Shown: positions 1 to 8,991 of the stretch, piece after piece
Numbering within the stretch: position 1 is the first letter of the stretch
Layout of the letters: the number at the start of each line of letters is the position of its first letter
DNA from: Flavobacterium sp. SH_e
GTDB taxonomy: Bacteria; Bacteroidota; Bacteroidia; Flavobacteriales; Flavobacteriaceae
Length of the DNA: 64,000 nucleotides
Assembly (NCBI RefSeq): GCF_025717045.1
Contig: NZ_JAOVZN010000001.1
Coordinates: 186,001-250,000, forward strand
Direction of reading: 5' to 3'
Made by a program: the position numbers and the translations under genes
Notes under the pieces: model-generated
What the model was told of the DNA's origin: nothing
What the model saw: only the letters and a program-made list of their open reading frames with translations
The model's database searches: none

Positions 1-2
1 TT

Positions 3-371
3 ATGGAAGTAAAAAAAACCGAAAATATAGACGAATACATTGGCGGATTTCCGAATGATGTTCAGGAGATTTTAGAGAAAGTTCGAATGACAATTCAGAA
101 AGCGGCGCCAGATTCTAAGGAAAAAATCAGTTATTCGATGCCGGCTTTTGAACAAAATGGAATTGTAGTTTATTTTGCTGCTTTTAAAAACCATATCGGA
201 CTTTATGCTCTGCCTTCTGGACATGAAGCTTTTGCTGAAAGACTTTCAAAATACAAATCCGGAAAAGGTTCTGTTCAATTTCCTTTAAAAGACCCAATGC
301 CTTACGATTTGATTGCTGAAATTGTCAAATTTAGAGTTAAAGAAAATCTGGAAAAAGCAAAAAAGAAATAA
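3..371 (+). CDS. DUF1801 family protein (YdhG-like)
   Basis: A 122-residue cytosolic protein with the DUF1801 pattern: an N-terminal helix with the DEYIGGFPNDVQEIL segment, a central SYSMPAF strand, a GLYALPSG turn and a C-terminal PMPYDLIAEIVKFRV helix. This family has a frataxin-like fold and includes the proposed iron-binding protein YdhG of Bacillus; the biochemical role is unsettled. The ATG at base 3 gives a complete domain, so the gene is probably whole although it touches the window edge. It lies 8 bases before the next gene and is likely co-transcribed with it. Family assignment is confident; function is not. Confidence 0.8.
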   Translation: MEVKKTENIDEYIGGFPNDVQEILEKVRMTIQKAAPDSKEKISYSMPAFEQNGIVVYFAAFKNHIGLYALPSGHEAFAERLSKYKSGKGSVQFPLKDPMPYDLIAEIVKFRVKENLEKAKKK

Positions 372-379
372 ATATACAA

Positions 380-1063
380 ATGAATTTAACCGAACATTAC
401 AACCAACTTTATAAAACTTCTTCTGAAGCGATTTCGACAGGAAAATATGCTATAGATACTGAACTTAAAAACGAATCTGATTCTCGTTTTGGAATTACGC
501 TTCTTATTCGTCCAAATGATGAAATTAAAGCTAATATTCAAACTTTCATTAACGAATTAAAAAAAGCAGAACCAGAGCAATATTTTTATCCAGATTCAGA
601 TATTCATATTACGGTAATATCGATTATTTCTTGTTCGGAAAATTTCACATTAAATCAAATTTCGCCAAATGAATATATCGAAATAATCTGCAGAAGTTTG
701 GTTGATGTAGATAAAATAAAAATTCATTTTAAAGGAATAACTGCTTCTCCTTCAGCTTTAATGATTCAAGGATTTCCGAGCGATGAAACTTTAAATAATT
801 TACGAAACAGACTTCGTGAGAATTTCAAAAATTCAGGATTACAGCAAAGTATAGATAGCCGATATACAATTTCTGCAGCACATTCTACTATCATGCGCTT
901 TCAGGAAAAACTTCAAAATCCGAAGAAATTAATTGAAATTGCAGAAAAATTCCGTGATTATGATTTCGGTGAATTCGACGTCAAAAATTTAGAATTAGTT
1001 TACAATGATTGGTATCAGCGTAAAAATACAACGAAAGTTTTGGGAGATTTTGGTTTGAGATGA
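380..1063 (+). CDS. 2H phosphoesterase superfamily protein (2'-5' RNA ligase-like)
   Basis: A 227-residue protein with the two catalytic motifs of the 2H phosphoesterase superfamily: HITVIS near residue 75 and HSTIMRF near residue 171, about 95 residues apart. Members act on 2'-5' linkages or cyclic phosphates of RNA and nucleotides (LigT, ThpR, cyclic phosphodiesterases). No signal peptide or membrane segment is present, so it should be cytosolic. It follows the DUF1801 gene closely. The substrate cannot be told from the sequence. The second motif has Ser-Thr spacing (HxTx form) intact, so the protein is probably active. Confidence 0.75.
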   Translation: MNLTEHYNQLYKTSSEAISTGKYAIDTELKNESDSRFGITLLIRPNDEIKANIQTFINELKKAEPEQYFYPDSDIHITVISIISCSENFTLNQISPNEYIEIICRSLVDVDKIKIHFKGITASPSALMIQGFPSDETLNNLRNRLRENFKNSGLQQSIDSRYTISAAHSTIMRFQEKLQNPKKLIEIAEKFRDYDFGEFDVKNLELVYNDWYQRKNTTKVLGDFGLR

Positions 1064-1163
1064 TTTTTTTGCTTGCCACTAATTTCACAAATTTCCACTA
1101 ATTTTATTGAAGTGAATAAAAAAATAATTCGTGAAAATTCGTTGCGAAAAGAGAATCTAAGCT

Positions 1164-1526
1164 TTATTTGAATTTCCCAAAATGCCATAAAACTCCTGAC
1201 GGATCGTGCAGAAAACATTCGCTTCCCCAATCCAAATATTTTATCGGAGTTAATTTTACTCCTTCATATTTTTGAGGAAGATTTAAAGCTAAAAGTTCGC
1301 TGTAATAAAGTTCAACATTTTCAACTTCGACAAAAATCATGGTATTTTCGATCCAGTTTTTATCGTAATAATCTTGAAGATAAAAAGCGATTTCTTCTGT
1401 TTTAAATACAGACATTTTTGCTTCCAAAACGGTTTCTTCAAATCCTAAATCTCTGTAAAAACTTCTCGAAACTTCGAAATTTTTAGAACCAATAAAAGGT
1501 CTAATTGATTTTATATTCTTTTCCAT
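1164..1526 (-). CDS. VOC family protein (glyoxalase/bleomycin-resistance fold)
   Basis: A 120-residue protein with the vicinal oxygen chelate layout: two beta-alpha-beta-beta-beta modules, starting with SIRPFIGSKNFEVSRSFY and ending with the typical CFLHDPSGVLWHFGKF tail. VOC proteins bind a divalent metal and include glyoxalases, dioxygenases and antibiotic-binding proteins. The tail keeps the DPSGxxW pattern but metal ligands cannot be assigned with confidence. It sits 4 bases downstream of a small lipoprotein gene on the same strand and may be in one transcript with it. Confidence 0.8.
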   Translation of the reverse strand: MEKNIKSIRPFIGSKNFEVSRSFYRDLGFEETVLEAKMSVFKTEEIAFYLQDYYDKNWIENTMIFVEVENVELYYSELLALNLPQKYEGVKLTPIKYLDWGSECFLHDPSGVLWHFGKFK

Positions 1527-1530
1527 TTTA

Positions 1531-1980
1531 CTATAAATTGATGTCGTTATAATAAATTAAAAACCATTTGTTGTTTATCAGTTTAAATTGTCTTTCTACT
1601 TCAAAACCACTGTTCGGAATCCAAAATTTTTCTGTGACCAAAGTATCTGTTTTTACTAAAGAATGCTCATATTCTCCTATTTCAGTTTTCTCAGCAACTG
1701 AAACAGCCTGAAACTGCCAATTCTTCCTCGTCCAATTGTATTGTTCAAAACCAGAAACGTGTTTTCCTTCAATAGGAAAATCAACTCTCGAAACTTGAAA
1801 AAGAGAATCAGAATGAAACTTTTTATTGAATTCATCAAAGTTTTCGGCTATTTCTTTTTTCTTCGATGCAATACTGTTTTTCGTTTGAGAATCTGGCTTT
1901 GATTCTTCTATTTTATTTTTATTACAACTTAGAAAAAAGATGCAAAAAGCAGAAAATAAAAACGTTTTATAGCTTTTCAT
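1531..1980 (-). CDS. hypothetical lipoprotein
   Basis: About 149 residues from the MKSYK start at 1980. I prefer this start to the one 12 bases upstream because it begins the lipoprotein signal directly. The N terminus is MKSYKTFLFSAFCIFFLSC followed by NKNK, a type II (lipobox Cys) signal peptide, so the protein should be anchored in a membrane. The mature part is charged and has an antiparallel beta look near the C terminus (FKLINNKWFLIYYND). I do not recognise a domain family. It lies between the antiporter gene and the VOC gene on the same strand. Confidence 0.65.
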   Translation of the reverse strand: MKSYKTFLFSAFCIFFLSCNKNKIEESKPDSQTKNSIASKKKEIAENFDEFNKKFHSDSLFQVSRVDFPIEGKHVSGFEQYNWTRKNWQFQAVSVAEKTEIGEYEHSLVKTDTLVTEKFWIPNSGFEVERQFKLINNKWFLIYYNDINL

Positions 1981-1992
1981 AAAACTAAACAT

Positions 1993-4140
1993 TTATCCTT
2001 TCTTCAAAATACTTCCCAAACCACGTCCAATTTGTTCTATAGCTTCAATACCTTTTGCTAAAGGCGATGATGTAAAATCTTCGTAAGCGTCCATTGAACT
2101 TTCTTTACGATCATCATGCGGATAAACCAAAATCACATTGTTCTCACTAAAAGTTTTTTCGAACTTCTGTGGCAATTTATCAAAGATAGATTGATAAGAA
2201 ACAGAGCCTTTTCGAGACAAATTAAAGACCACTAAATCAGTTGGTTTTATTTCTTCTGTAATAAGTTCAAAATCTTCCCAATCGGAAACATTTTTAAATC
2301 CAAATTTGCTGTTTAATTTTAAATATGAAGCTATCTGCTGAATTGCATGAAAGGTTTTTTCCTCAGCATGAATTACAACAGGCACACTTAATTCCTGAGA
2401 CAAACGGCTTACTTTCTGCATTAATAAATGAAAACCAATTCCTCTTTCTGAAAATGGCGGACAGATAAATACCAGTCTTTTTTCTTCAATAAAATTCTTT
2501 TGAAACCTGCAGATAAACAAACTCTTATCGACATTATTAATAATCGAATCAACATTTTCTCCAAAGATTTTATCAATAAATCCAGTCTTTCTAGGCCAGC
2601 CCACAATCACAATATCTGACATGATTTCTTTTGAAGTTCTGGCAATTCCACTTGCAGGATTATGGTCGATTCTCGCAATAGTATTAATTTTCACTTCAGA
2701 AGCCGAACCTTGAATTACAAATTTATCAACTGCTTTTCTGTACTTCAAAATGTTCTTTTCAGCCTGATTGTTATTCGGAACAATCGTTAGTAAAGTAACC
2801 GGATTAGACGACTTTTTATCTTTTATCAAAAGTGCAAAATCCAACAAACTTGCTGCAGCAGAAGATTTTGCCAGGGGAATTAAAATATGTTCATCTAAAA
2901 TCTGATCTTTTTCTGTGTCTTCATGTGAAATTTCTTCTTCGCAAATGGCAATTTTCTTTGCCGCTTTTTCTGTTGCAAATGAAGCTACAATACACGTAAT
3001 CAGAATCAGGATAATAGTTCCGTTTAAGATATTTTCATCTAAAATTTTAGCTTTGTATCCAACCAAAATTACAGCCAAAGTTGCCGCGGCGTGCGCACTG
3101 CTCAATCCAAAAATAAGTTGCCTTTCGGTTCTGGTGTATTTAAAAACAATTTGAGTAAAAAATGCAGCAATCCATTTTCCAAATATGGCCACGACACTTA
3201 AAGTTCCTGCCACAATTAAAGCCGTTGGTCCGCTTAAAATAACGCTTACATCAACTAACATTCCCACAGAAATCAAGAAAAACGGAATAAATAACGAATT
3301 TCCGATAAACTCAATTCTATTCATCAAAGCAGAAGAATGCGGAATCAATGGATTTAATGCCAAACCTGCAACGAAAGCTCCAATAATAGGCTCCACTCCT
3401 GCCACTTCTGCCAAAAAGGCTGCAAAGAAAACTACAGAAAGTACAAAAATATAATGGGCGTGTTTTTCACTTTCTAGTTTCTTGAAAAACCATTTTGCTA
3501 CGCGCGGAATAATCATAAACATTATGGCAGAAAAAATTGCCAATGAGATAAACAATTTAATCCAAAAAGCTTGATTTAAATTTCCTTGACTGCTTCCCAT
3601 AATGACAGCTAGAATAATTAAAACGGCTGTATCGGTCAAAATAGTTCCACCGACAGTAATTGCAACGGCTTGATTTTTAGCAATTCCCAATTTACTTACA
3701 ATCGGATATGCTACAAGCGTGTGCGTCGCAAACATACTTGCGGTTAAGAAACTGGCATTAAAATCATATTTCAATAAATAAAAACAAACTGGAAATCCGA
3801 TTGAAAGCGGTAGAATAAACGTGAAAAAGCCAAATAATAAACTTTTATTTCTGTTGGCCTTAAACTCATTCATATCCAATTCTAAACCTGCAATAAACAT
3901 GATATACAAAAGTCCAATTGTTGAAAACAAATCTACAGCAGAGTTTTTTGCCAGAATATTTAATCCGTGTGGACCAATGATAACTCCAGAAATAATAAGT
4001 CCGATAATTCCAGGAATATTAATCTTTTTAAGTAAAATTGGCGAAAGCAGAATTATAAAAAGTATTAAAGAAAAAATCAATACTGGATTGCTTAGTGGTA
4101 ATTCGAATTCTTGTAATAGATGTCTGAAAAATTCTATCAT
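1993..4140 (-). CDS. CPA2-type cation:proton antiporter with C-terminal USP-like domain
   Basis: A 715-residue inner membrane protein. Residues about 20-390 form a sodium/proton exchanger domain with some twelve hydrophobic segments, including the PGIIGLIISGVIIGPHGL entry motif and the VEPIIGAFVAGLAL segment typical of KefB/NapA-like CPA2 antiporters. Residues about 410-700 are soluble and carry two universal-stress-protein-like halves (ILIPLAKSSAAASLLDFALL and RLVFICPPFSERGIGFHLLM), a common regulatory tail in Bacteroidetes antiporters. The role is exchange of Na+ or K+ for protons. A small lipoprotein gene begins right after its stop codon. Ion specificity is not visible. Confidence 0.88.
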   Translation of the reverse strand: MIEFFRHLLQEFELPLSNPVLIFSLILFIILLSPILLKKINIPGIIGLIISGVIIGPHGLNILAKNSAVDLFSTIGLLYIMFIAGLELDMNEFKANRNKSLLFGFFTFILPLSIGFPVCFYLLKYDFNASFLTASMFATHTLVAYPIVSKLGIAKNQAVAITVGGTILTDTAVLIILAVIMGSSQGNLNQAFWIKLFISLAIFSAIMFMIIPRVAKWFFKKLESEKHAHYIFVLSVVFFAAFLAEVAGVEPIIGAFVAGLALNPLIPHSSALMNRIEFIGNSLFIPFFLISVGMLVDVSVILSGPTALIVAGTLSVVAIFGKWIAAFFTQIVFKYTRTERQLIFGLSSAHAAATLAVILVGYKAKILDENILNGTIILILITCIVASFATEKAAKKIAICEEEISHEDTEKDQILDEHILIPLAKSSAAASLLDFALLIKDKKSSNPVTLLTIVPNNNQAEKNILKYRKAVDKFVIQGSASEVKINTIARIDHNPASGIARTSKEIMSDIVIVGWPRKTGFIDKIFGENVDSIINNVDKSLFICRFQKNFIEEKRLVFICPPFSERGIGFHLLMQKVSRLSQELSVPVVIHAEEKTFHAIQQIASYLKLNSKFGFKNVSDWEDFELITEEIKPTDLVVFNLSRKGSVSYQSIFDKLPQKFEKTFSENNVILVYPHDDRKESSMDAYEDFTSSPLAKGIEAIEQIGRGLGSILKKG

Positions 4141-4406
4141 AGGGTAATTTTATCTTCTTGTGGTATTAATATTTGTAAAAAGACATTTCAGAATTAAAAC
4201 AAAAATCCAAGAGTATTAATATAAAGATTGCGTTTTTTTGCGCTAATCATTCTTTACAAAAATACCTAAAAAACGCGAACTTTTTACGTAAACCGCATAT
4301 TAAGGATTTAAATTTATTTCGTTGCCGAATTATTAAAATTTAATATTTTTTTTAACAAATACGCAAGATTAACATTCAAATATGAATCATGATTGCATTA
4401 TTCAAT

Positions 4407-4414
4407 TATCTTTG
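4407..4414 (+). promoter_or_regulatory. Bacteroidetes -7 box TATCTTTG upstream of sdaA
   Basis: TATCTTTG matches the TAnnTTTG -7 element. It lies downstream of the ATG at 4389 and 20 bases upstream of the ATG at 4434, so the earlier start would not be transcribed from it. This decides the start of the serine ammonia-lyase. No clear -33 TTG was seen at standard spacing. Confidence 0.55.
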
Positions 4415-4433
4415 TCTTAACAAAAAACGAACA

Positions 4434-5861
4434 ATGGAAGAATGTATCTCAGTTTTTGATATGCTTAAAATTGGCGTTGGTCCCTCTAGCTCACATACTT
4501 TAGGACCTTGGCGCGCTGCCGAACGCTTTCTGGAAGAGTTGAAAGATGAAGCAATTTTAGATGACATTACGAGAGTAAAAGTCGATTTATACGGTTCGCT
4601 TTCTTTGACTGGAAAGGGTCACGCAACAGATCTTGCCGTAATGCTTGGATTGAGCGGACAAGATCCTGAATATATCCCAGTTGAGGATATTGCAGGAATT
4701 ATTAAAAAAATCGAAACTACTAGCGAAATCAATTTGGGTAACCAAAAAGTGATTCCGTTCTTTTTTCTTCAAGACATTGTTTTCAATAAAGATTTTCTTC
4801 CTTTCCATGCAAATGGATTGAAATTTACTGCTTATAAATCTGATGATTCTGAATATGAATCTACTTTTTATTCTATCGGAGGCGGATTTGTGGTAAAAGA
4901 AGAACGCACAAATGCTAAACTGAAAGAAGTTATAAAATGTGCATTTCCTTATCCAATTCAAAATGCAGCTGAACTATTGAATTATACAGTTACGGAGAAC
5001 AAATCGATTTCAGAAATTGTGTATGAAAATGAAATTTCGATGCGTCCTGAAGCAGAAGTGCATTCAGAATTAATGCGTATTTGGCACACGATGCTGGAAT
5101 GCATGTACATTGGCTGTCATTCTGAAGGAATTCTTCCTGGCGGACTTCATGTTCGAAGAAGAGCTTTTGATATGCATCAAAACTTAATAGGATTATCTAA
5201 TTATACCGATCCGCAAAGCTGGCTGGAAGAAATTAGAAAAACCGAAGTTAAATTTCGCCAAATCTTAAAGTGGGTTAGCTGTTTTGCACTTGCCGTGAAC
5301 GAAGTAAATGCATCTTTAGGCCGTGTTGTTACTGCTCCAACCAATGGAAGTTCTGGTGTAATTCCTGCCGTTTTAATGTATTATATGGTGATTGAAAACC
5401 ACAATGCAGGCGAAAAAGAAATCAAGCAATTTTTGATGGTTGCGGGCGAAATTGGAAGTATCTTCAAAAAAGGTTCTACTATTTCTGCAGCAATGGGCGG
5501 ATGTCAGGCAGAAATTGGCGTTTCGTCTTCAATGGCCGCTGCAGCTTTATGCGAATTAATGGGCGGAACTCCTGCTCAAGTTTTAATGGCTGCCGAAATT
5601 GCGATGGAACATCATTTAGGTTTAACTTGCGATCCAATTGGTGGTTTGGTTCAGATTCCGTGTATCGAAAGAAATACTATGGGAGCCATTAAAGCAATAA
5701 ACGCGGCTGAATTGGCTTTAGAAACAGATTCTAAAAATGCTAAAGTTCCGTTAGACAAAGTGATCAACACTATGTGGGAAACAGCAAAAGATATGAACTC
5801 AAAATACAAAGAAACCTCAGAAGGCGGACTTGCAATTGCTGTAAATATGGCAGATTGTTAA
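4434..5861 (+). CDS. sdaA: L-serine ammonia-lyase, iron-sulfur dependent, single chain
   Basis: A 475-residue enzyme that converts L-serine to pyruvate and ammonia in the cytosol. The N-terminal beta domain carries the SSSHT motif at residues about 18-22, and the alpha domain carries the [14 protein letters not shown] segment and three conserved cysteines (GGCQAE, LTCDP, IPCIER) that fit ligands of the labile 4Fe-4S cluster. Alpha and beta parts are fused as in E. coli SdaA. I chose the ATG at 4434 over 4389 because a -7 promoter box lies between them and because family members begin close to [10 protein letters not shown]. Single-gene unit, followed by a palindromic intergenic repeat. Confidence 0.93.
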   Translation: MEECISVFDMLKIGVGPSSSHTLGPWRAAERFLEELKDEAILDDITRVKVDLYGSLSLTGKGHATDLAVMLGLSGQDPEYIPVEDIAGIIKKIETTSEINLGNQKVIPFFFLQDIVFNKDFLPFHANGLKFTAYKSDDSEYESTFYSIGGGFVVKEERTNAKLKEVIKCAFPYPIQNAAELLNYTVTENKSISEIVYENEISMRPEAEVHSELMRIWHTMLECMYIGCHSEGILPGGLHVRRRAFDMHQNLIGLSNYTDPQSWLEEIRKTEVKFRQILKWVSCFALAVNEVNASLGRVVTAPTNGSSGVIPAVLMYYMVIENHNAGEKEIKQFLMVAGEIGSIFKKGSTISAAMGGCQAEIGVSSSMAAAALCELMGGTPAQVLMAAEIAMEHHLGLTCDPIGGLVQIPCIERNTMGAIKAINAAELALETDSKNAKVPLDKVINTMWETAKDMNSKYKETSEGGLAIAVNMADC

Positions 5862-5871
5862 ATATTTGTTT

Positions 5872-5961
5872 GCCACAGATTAAAAAGAATTAAAATGATT
5901 TTTTTACACAGATTTGGCAGATTAAAATAAAAAATCTGTATAAATCCTTTTAATCTGTGGC
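5872..5961. repeat. CCACAGATT-type intergenic palindrome, copy 1
   Basis: The 90-base element starts with GCCACAGATTAAAA and ends with TTTTAATCTGTGGC, with a second pair of CAGATT words inside. It fills the gap between sdaA and the SH3-domain gene. Similar elements are at 19219-19314 (complete) and around 34400-34461 (partial), so it is a dispersed flavobacterial repeat rather than a gene-specific terminator. Confidence 0.75.
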
Positions 5962-5982
5962 TAAAAAAACAACATCACTTTC

Positions 5983-7176
5983 ATGAAAAAACTTTCCTTT
6001 TTACTTTTTTTCTGCTCAGTTCTACTACATTCTCAAGAACGTTATTTTCTAAATTCAGACACAAGGCTTTATATTTCACCAAATTCATCTGCTGATTTCT
6101 TAGGCTATTTTAAATATGGCGCAGAAGTTCGATTATTGTCTGAAAATCAAAACGGCTGGTACAAAATACAAGCTGATAATTTGAACGAAGGATATGTTCA
6201 AGAGAAATTTGTAGCCAAAAGTTTGAATGCAAAAGATGTGAAAACTAAAGATTCTAAAAATCCAATTATTGAAGGCGGTGATGCTTATTATGGCGGAAAT
6301 CATCTTTTTATTCTCGCAGCCGGATTGAAAGCGAGAGCTTTACCTGATAAAAATTCAAAAATTAGAGAAATCCAATTTACTGGAGATCCTGTTGCTGTAA
6401 ATTATATTCCTTTAAATCCAAATGAATGGGTAAATATCAACGGTAGTTTTACAGAAGAATATGCAAAATATACACTAAGAAAATTTCTTGGTCCAAGACC
6501 TAACTTTGATGCTTTACTAAAAGATTTTGATAAACTAGACACAAACAATCTAACTGAACGAAAAACAGTAAGTGAGCGAATTGTAGAATTAGCCTGGAAC
6601 AGCGATTATTCTTCGTTAATTCCTGCTTATCAGCGATATTATGAAGTTGTCAAACAAATCAACGACCCAAAATTAATTACTGAAACCGAATTGAATATGG
6701 CTATAGCTAAAGGCTTAGCCAATCATAAATTACCAGAACAGATTATTGCATTTTCACAGAAATCATATTATTCTTTAAAAGATTTTAAAACAAAATCAGT
6801 TACTATTTCACAGACTGATCTGATTAAGATAATGGGAAATCCAACCAAGAAAAATCAAATTTCAGACGAATGCGGAATATATTTAAGTGATTTATTTTAC
6901 TACTATCCAGACTTGGAAGTTTCTGTGGATGAAAAACAAAATAAAGGCGAAATCATTAAAGTCTTTATTAATGAAAACAATAAATTCATTCTAAACTCAA
7001 ACGCAATTTTAGATCATACGCTGTCTGAAAAAGCTTTCATAGAAAAATATGGAACGTATATCGAAGCTTCTCTAAAATCACCTCATAATTACACTATAGT
7101 AATGGAAGACAGTCAGTTTCATTTAGAATTTAAGAACGGAAAAATATATTCTGTCGAAATATTCTATTATTGCTGA
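5983..7176 (+). CDS. secreted SH3-domain protein of unknown function
   Basis: A 397-residue protein. Residues 1-17 (MKKLSFLLFFCSVLLHS) are a signal peptide, so it is exported. Residues about 24-80 form a bacterial SH3 domain (RLYISPNSSADFLGYFKYG, then GWYKIQ and GYV) and residues about 108-165 a second, more divergent one. The remaining 230 residues include a region (TISQTDLIKIMGNPTKKNQ) that resembles lipoprotein-type small alpha-beta domains, but I do not recognise it. Bacterial SH3 domains usually bind peptidoglycan or peptides. It lies between sdaA and panB with no obvious functional link. Confidence 0.75.
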   Translation: MKKLSFLLFFCSVLLHSQERYFLNSDTRLYISPNSSADFLGYFKYGAEVRLLSENQNGWYKIQADNLNEGYVQEKFVAKSLNAKDVKTKDSKNPIIEGGDAYYGGNHLFILAAGLKARALPDKNSKIREIQFTGDPVAVNYIPLNPNEWVNINGSFTEEYAKYTLRKFLGPRPNFDALLKDFDKLDTNNLTERKTVSERIVELAWNSDYSSLIPAYQRYYEVVKQINDPKLITETELNMAIAKGLANHKLPEQIIAFSQKSYYSLKDFKTKSVTISQTDLIKIMGNPTKKNQISDECGIYLSDLFYYYPDLEVSVDEKQNKGEIIKVFINENNKFILNSNAILDHTLSEKAFIEKYGTYIEASLKSPHNYTIVMEDSQFHLEFKNGKIYSVEIFYYC

Positions 7177-7227
7177 TTCCCATTTTACAATTATTCAATA
7201 CTTTTACAATATCAAAAAAACAATAAA

Positions 7228-8046
7228 ATGTCAGTAGCAAAAAAAGATTATAAAAGAATCACAACAAAGTCATTAATTGAAATGAAAAGCAACGGAGAAA
7301 AAATCTCTATGCTTACTGCGTATGATTATACAATGGCGAAAATTGTCGACACTGCGGGTGTTGATGTAATTTTAGTTGGTGATTCGGCATCAAACGTAAT
7401 GGCTGGTCACGAAACGACTCTTCCAATTACTTTAGATCAAATGATCTATCATGCTTCGTCTGTAGTTCGTGCTGTCGAAAGAGCTTTGGTTGTGGTTGAC
7501 TTGCCTTTTGGAAGTTACCAATCTGACCCTAAAGAAGCTTTGCGTTCTTCTATCAGAATCATGAAAGAAAGCGGTGGACACGCAGTAAAACTAGAAGGCG
7601 GAAAAGAAATTAAAGAATCAATCAAAAAAATATTACATGCTGGAATTCCAGTTATGGGACATTTAGGTTTAACGCCTCAATCTATCTACAAATTTGGAAC
7701 TTACAGTGTTCGTGCAAAAGAAGAAGAAGAAGCTGAAAAATTGATCGAAGATGCTCAAATGCTTGAAAAAGTAGGATGTTTTGCAGTGGTTTTAGAAAAA
7801 ATTCCTGCAGCTCTTGCTAAAAAAGTAGCAGATAGCATTTCTATTCCAGTAATCGGAATTGGTGCTGGCGGAGGTGTTGACGGTCAAGTTTTAGTAATTC
7901 ACGATATGTTAGGAATGAATAACGAATTTAGTCCGCGTTTCTTACGTCGTTACTTAAATCTTTACGAAGAAATGACAAAAGCTATTGGACAATATGCTGC
8001 AGATGTTAAGTCTAGTGATTTCCCTAACGAAAAAGAACAATATTAA
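7228..8046 (+). CDS. panB: 3-methyl-2-oxobutanoate hydroxymethyltransferase
   Basis: A 272-residue TIM-barrel enzyme of pantothenate synthesis. It transfers a hydroxymethyl group from methylene-tetrahydrofolate to 2-oxoisovalerate, giving ketopantoate. Diagnostic segments are [34 protein letters not shown] (metal and substrate site), [12 protein letters not shown] and the [20 protein letters not shown] loop. Length is normal for PanB. It is followed by a hairpin terminator at 8147-8175. The rest of the pathway (panC, panD) is not in the window. Confidence 0.96.
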   Translation: MSVAKKDYKRITTKSLIEMKSNGEKISMLTAYDYTMAKIVDTAGVDVILVGDSASNVMAGHETTLPITLDQMIYHASSVVRAVERALVVVDLPFGSYQSDPKEALRSSIRIMKESGGHAVKLEGGKEIKESIKKILHAGIPVMGHLGLTPQSIYKFGTYSVRAKEEEEAEKLIEDAQMLEKVGCFAVVLEKIPAALAKKVADSISIPVIGIGAGGGVDGQVLVIHDMLGMNNEFSPRFLRRYLNLYEEMTKAIGQYAADVKSSDFPNEKEQY

Positions 8047-8146
8047 TTTTTGAGGTTCTAAGTTGCTAAGACTCTAAGGCACTAAGTTTTCTTTTAGTTT
8101 CAAAGTGGCAAAGCGACAGAGGTTCAAAGGTTTTACAATTCAATTG

Positions 8147-8175
8147 CCTCCAGCTTTAGCTGGAGGTTTATTTTT
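8147..8175 (+). terminator. intrinsic terminator after panB
   Basis: The stem CCTCCAGC / GCTGGAGG with a TTTA loop is followed by TTTATTTTT. It lies 100 bases after the panB stop, behind a stretch (8050-8130) of the dispersed CTAAG/CAAAG flavobacterial repeat type. Confidence 0.8.
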
Positions 8176-8225
8176 AAGACATATTATAGGCTTTAGCCAA
8201 ATTTCATCAAACTAATTGATTGACT

Positions 8226-8915
8226 TTGAAAATACTATCTGATAAAAATAATTTGCAAATTCTTCACGAAGACAATCACATTATTGTGGTTAACAAACGT
8301 GTGGGCGATATTGTACAAGGAGATAAAACAGGTGACAAACCTCTTTCTGATATTGTGAAAGAATACATTAAAGAAAAGTACAATAAACCTGGAGATGTTT
8401 TTTTAGGCGTAATTCATCGTTTGGATCGACCTACAACTGGAATTGTGGTTTTTGCCCGAACTAGCAAAGCTTTATCTCGAATGAATGAGTTGTTTAGTAA
8501 TCGTGAAACTAAAAAAACGTATTGGGCTGTTGTAAAAAATAAACCAAAAGAAGCAAAAGCTAAATTGGTTCATTACTTAAAAAGAAACGAAAAAAATAAT
8601 ACTTCAAAAGCAAATTTAAAAGAAGTTCCAGATAGCAAATTAGCGAGTTTGGATTATACTATAATTAAAGAACTTCAAAATTATACGGCGTTGGAAATCA
8701 ATTTACATACAGGGCGTCATCATCAAATTCGTGCTCAGCTAACTGCAATTGGATCACCAATTAAAGGTGATTTAAAATACGGCGCAGACCGAAGCAATCC
8801 AGATGGCGGAATTCATCTTCATGCTAGAAAACTAACTTTTGTACATCCTGTTTCAAAAGAAAACATTACAATTATTGCCCCTACTCCAGACGATCCTATT
8901 TGGAATGCTGTATGA
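8226..8915 (+). CDS. RluA family 23S rRNA/tRNA pseudouridine synthase
   Basis: A 229-residue protein with the RluA catalytic motif HRLDRPTTG (catalytic Asp) near residue 70 and the C-terminal ELNLHTGRHHQIRAQL motif (here INLHTGRHHQIRAQL). It isomerises uridine to pseudouridine in structured RNA; the target site is not predictable. No S4 domain precedes the catalytic domain. There is no ATG at the start: the frame opens right after a TGA at 8217 and the candidates are TTG at 8220 or TTG at 8226. I chose 8226 because it gives MKILSDKNN. The start codon is therefore unusual and uncertain. Confidence 0.88.
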   Translation: MKILSDKNNLQILHEDNHIIVVNKRVGDIVQGDKTGDKPLSDIVKEYIKEKYNKPGDVFLGVIHRLDRPTTGIVVFARTSKALSRMNELFSNRETKKTYWAVVKNKPKEAKAKLVHYLKRNEKNNTSKANLKEVPDSKLASLDYTIIKELQNYTALEINLHTGRHHQIRAQLTAIGSPIKGDLKYGADRSNPDGGIHLHARKLTFVHPVSKENITIIAPTPDDPIWNAV

Positions 8916-8991
8916 TTTTTATGATTTAATTGTTAATTTTTTAAATTTTATCGATTAACTTGCATGGAGTAAAAAACAAGCTAATCGAAAA

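Noticed and set aside
1015..1230. 71-codon minus-strand frame
   Set aside because: Overlaps the ends of the 2H phosphoesterase and VOC genes in the wrong frames.
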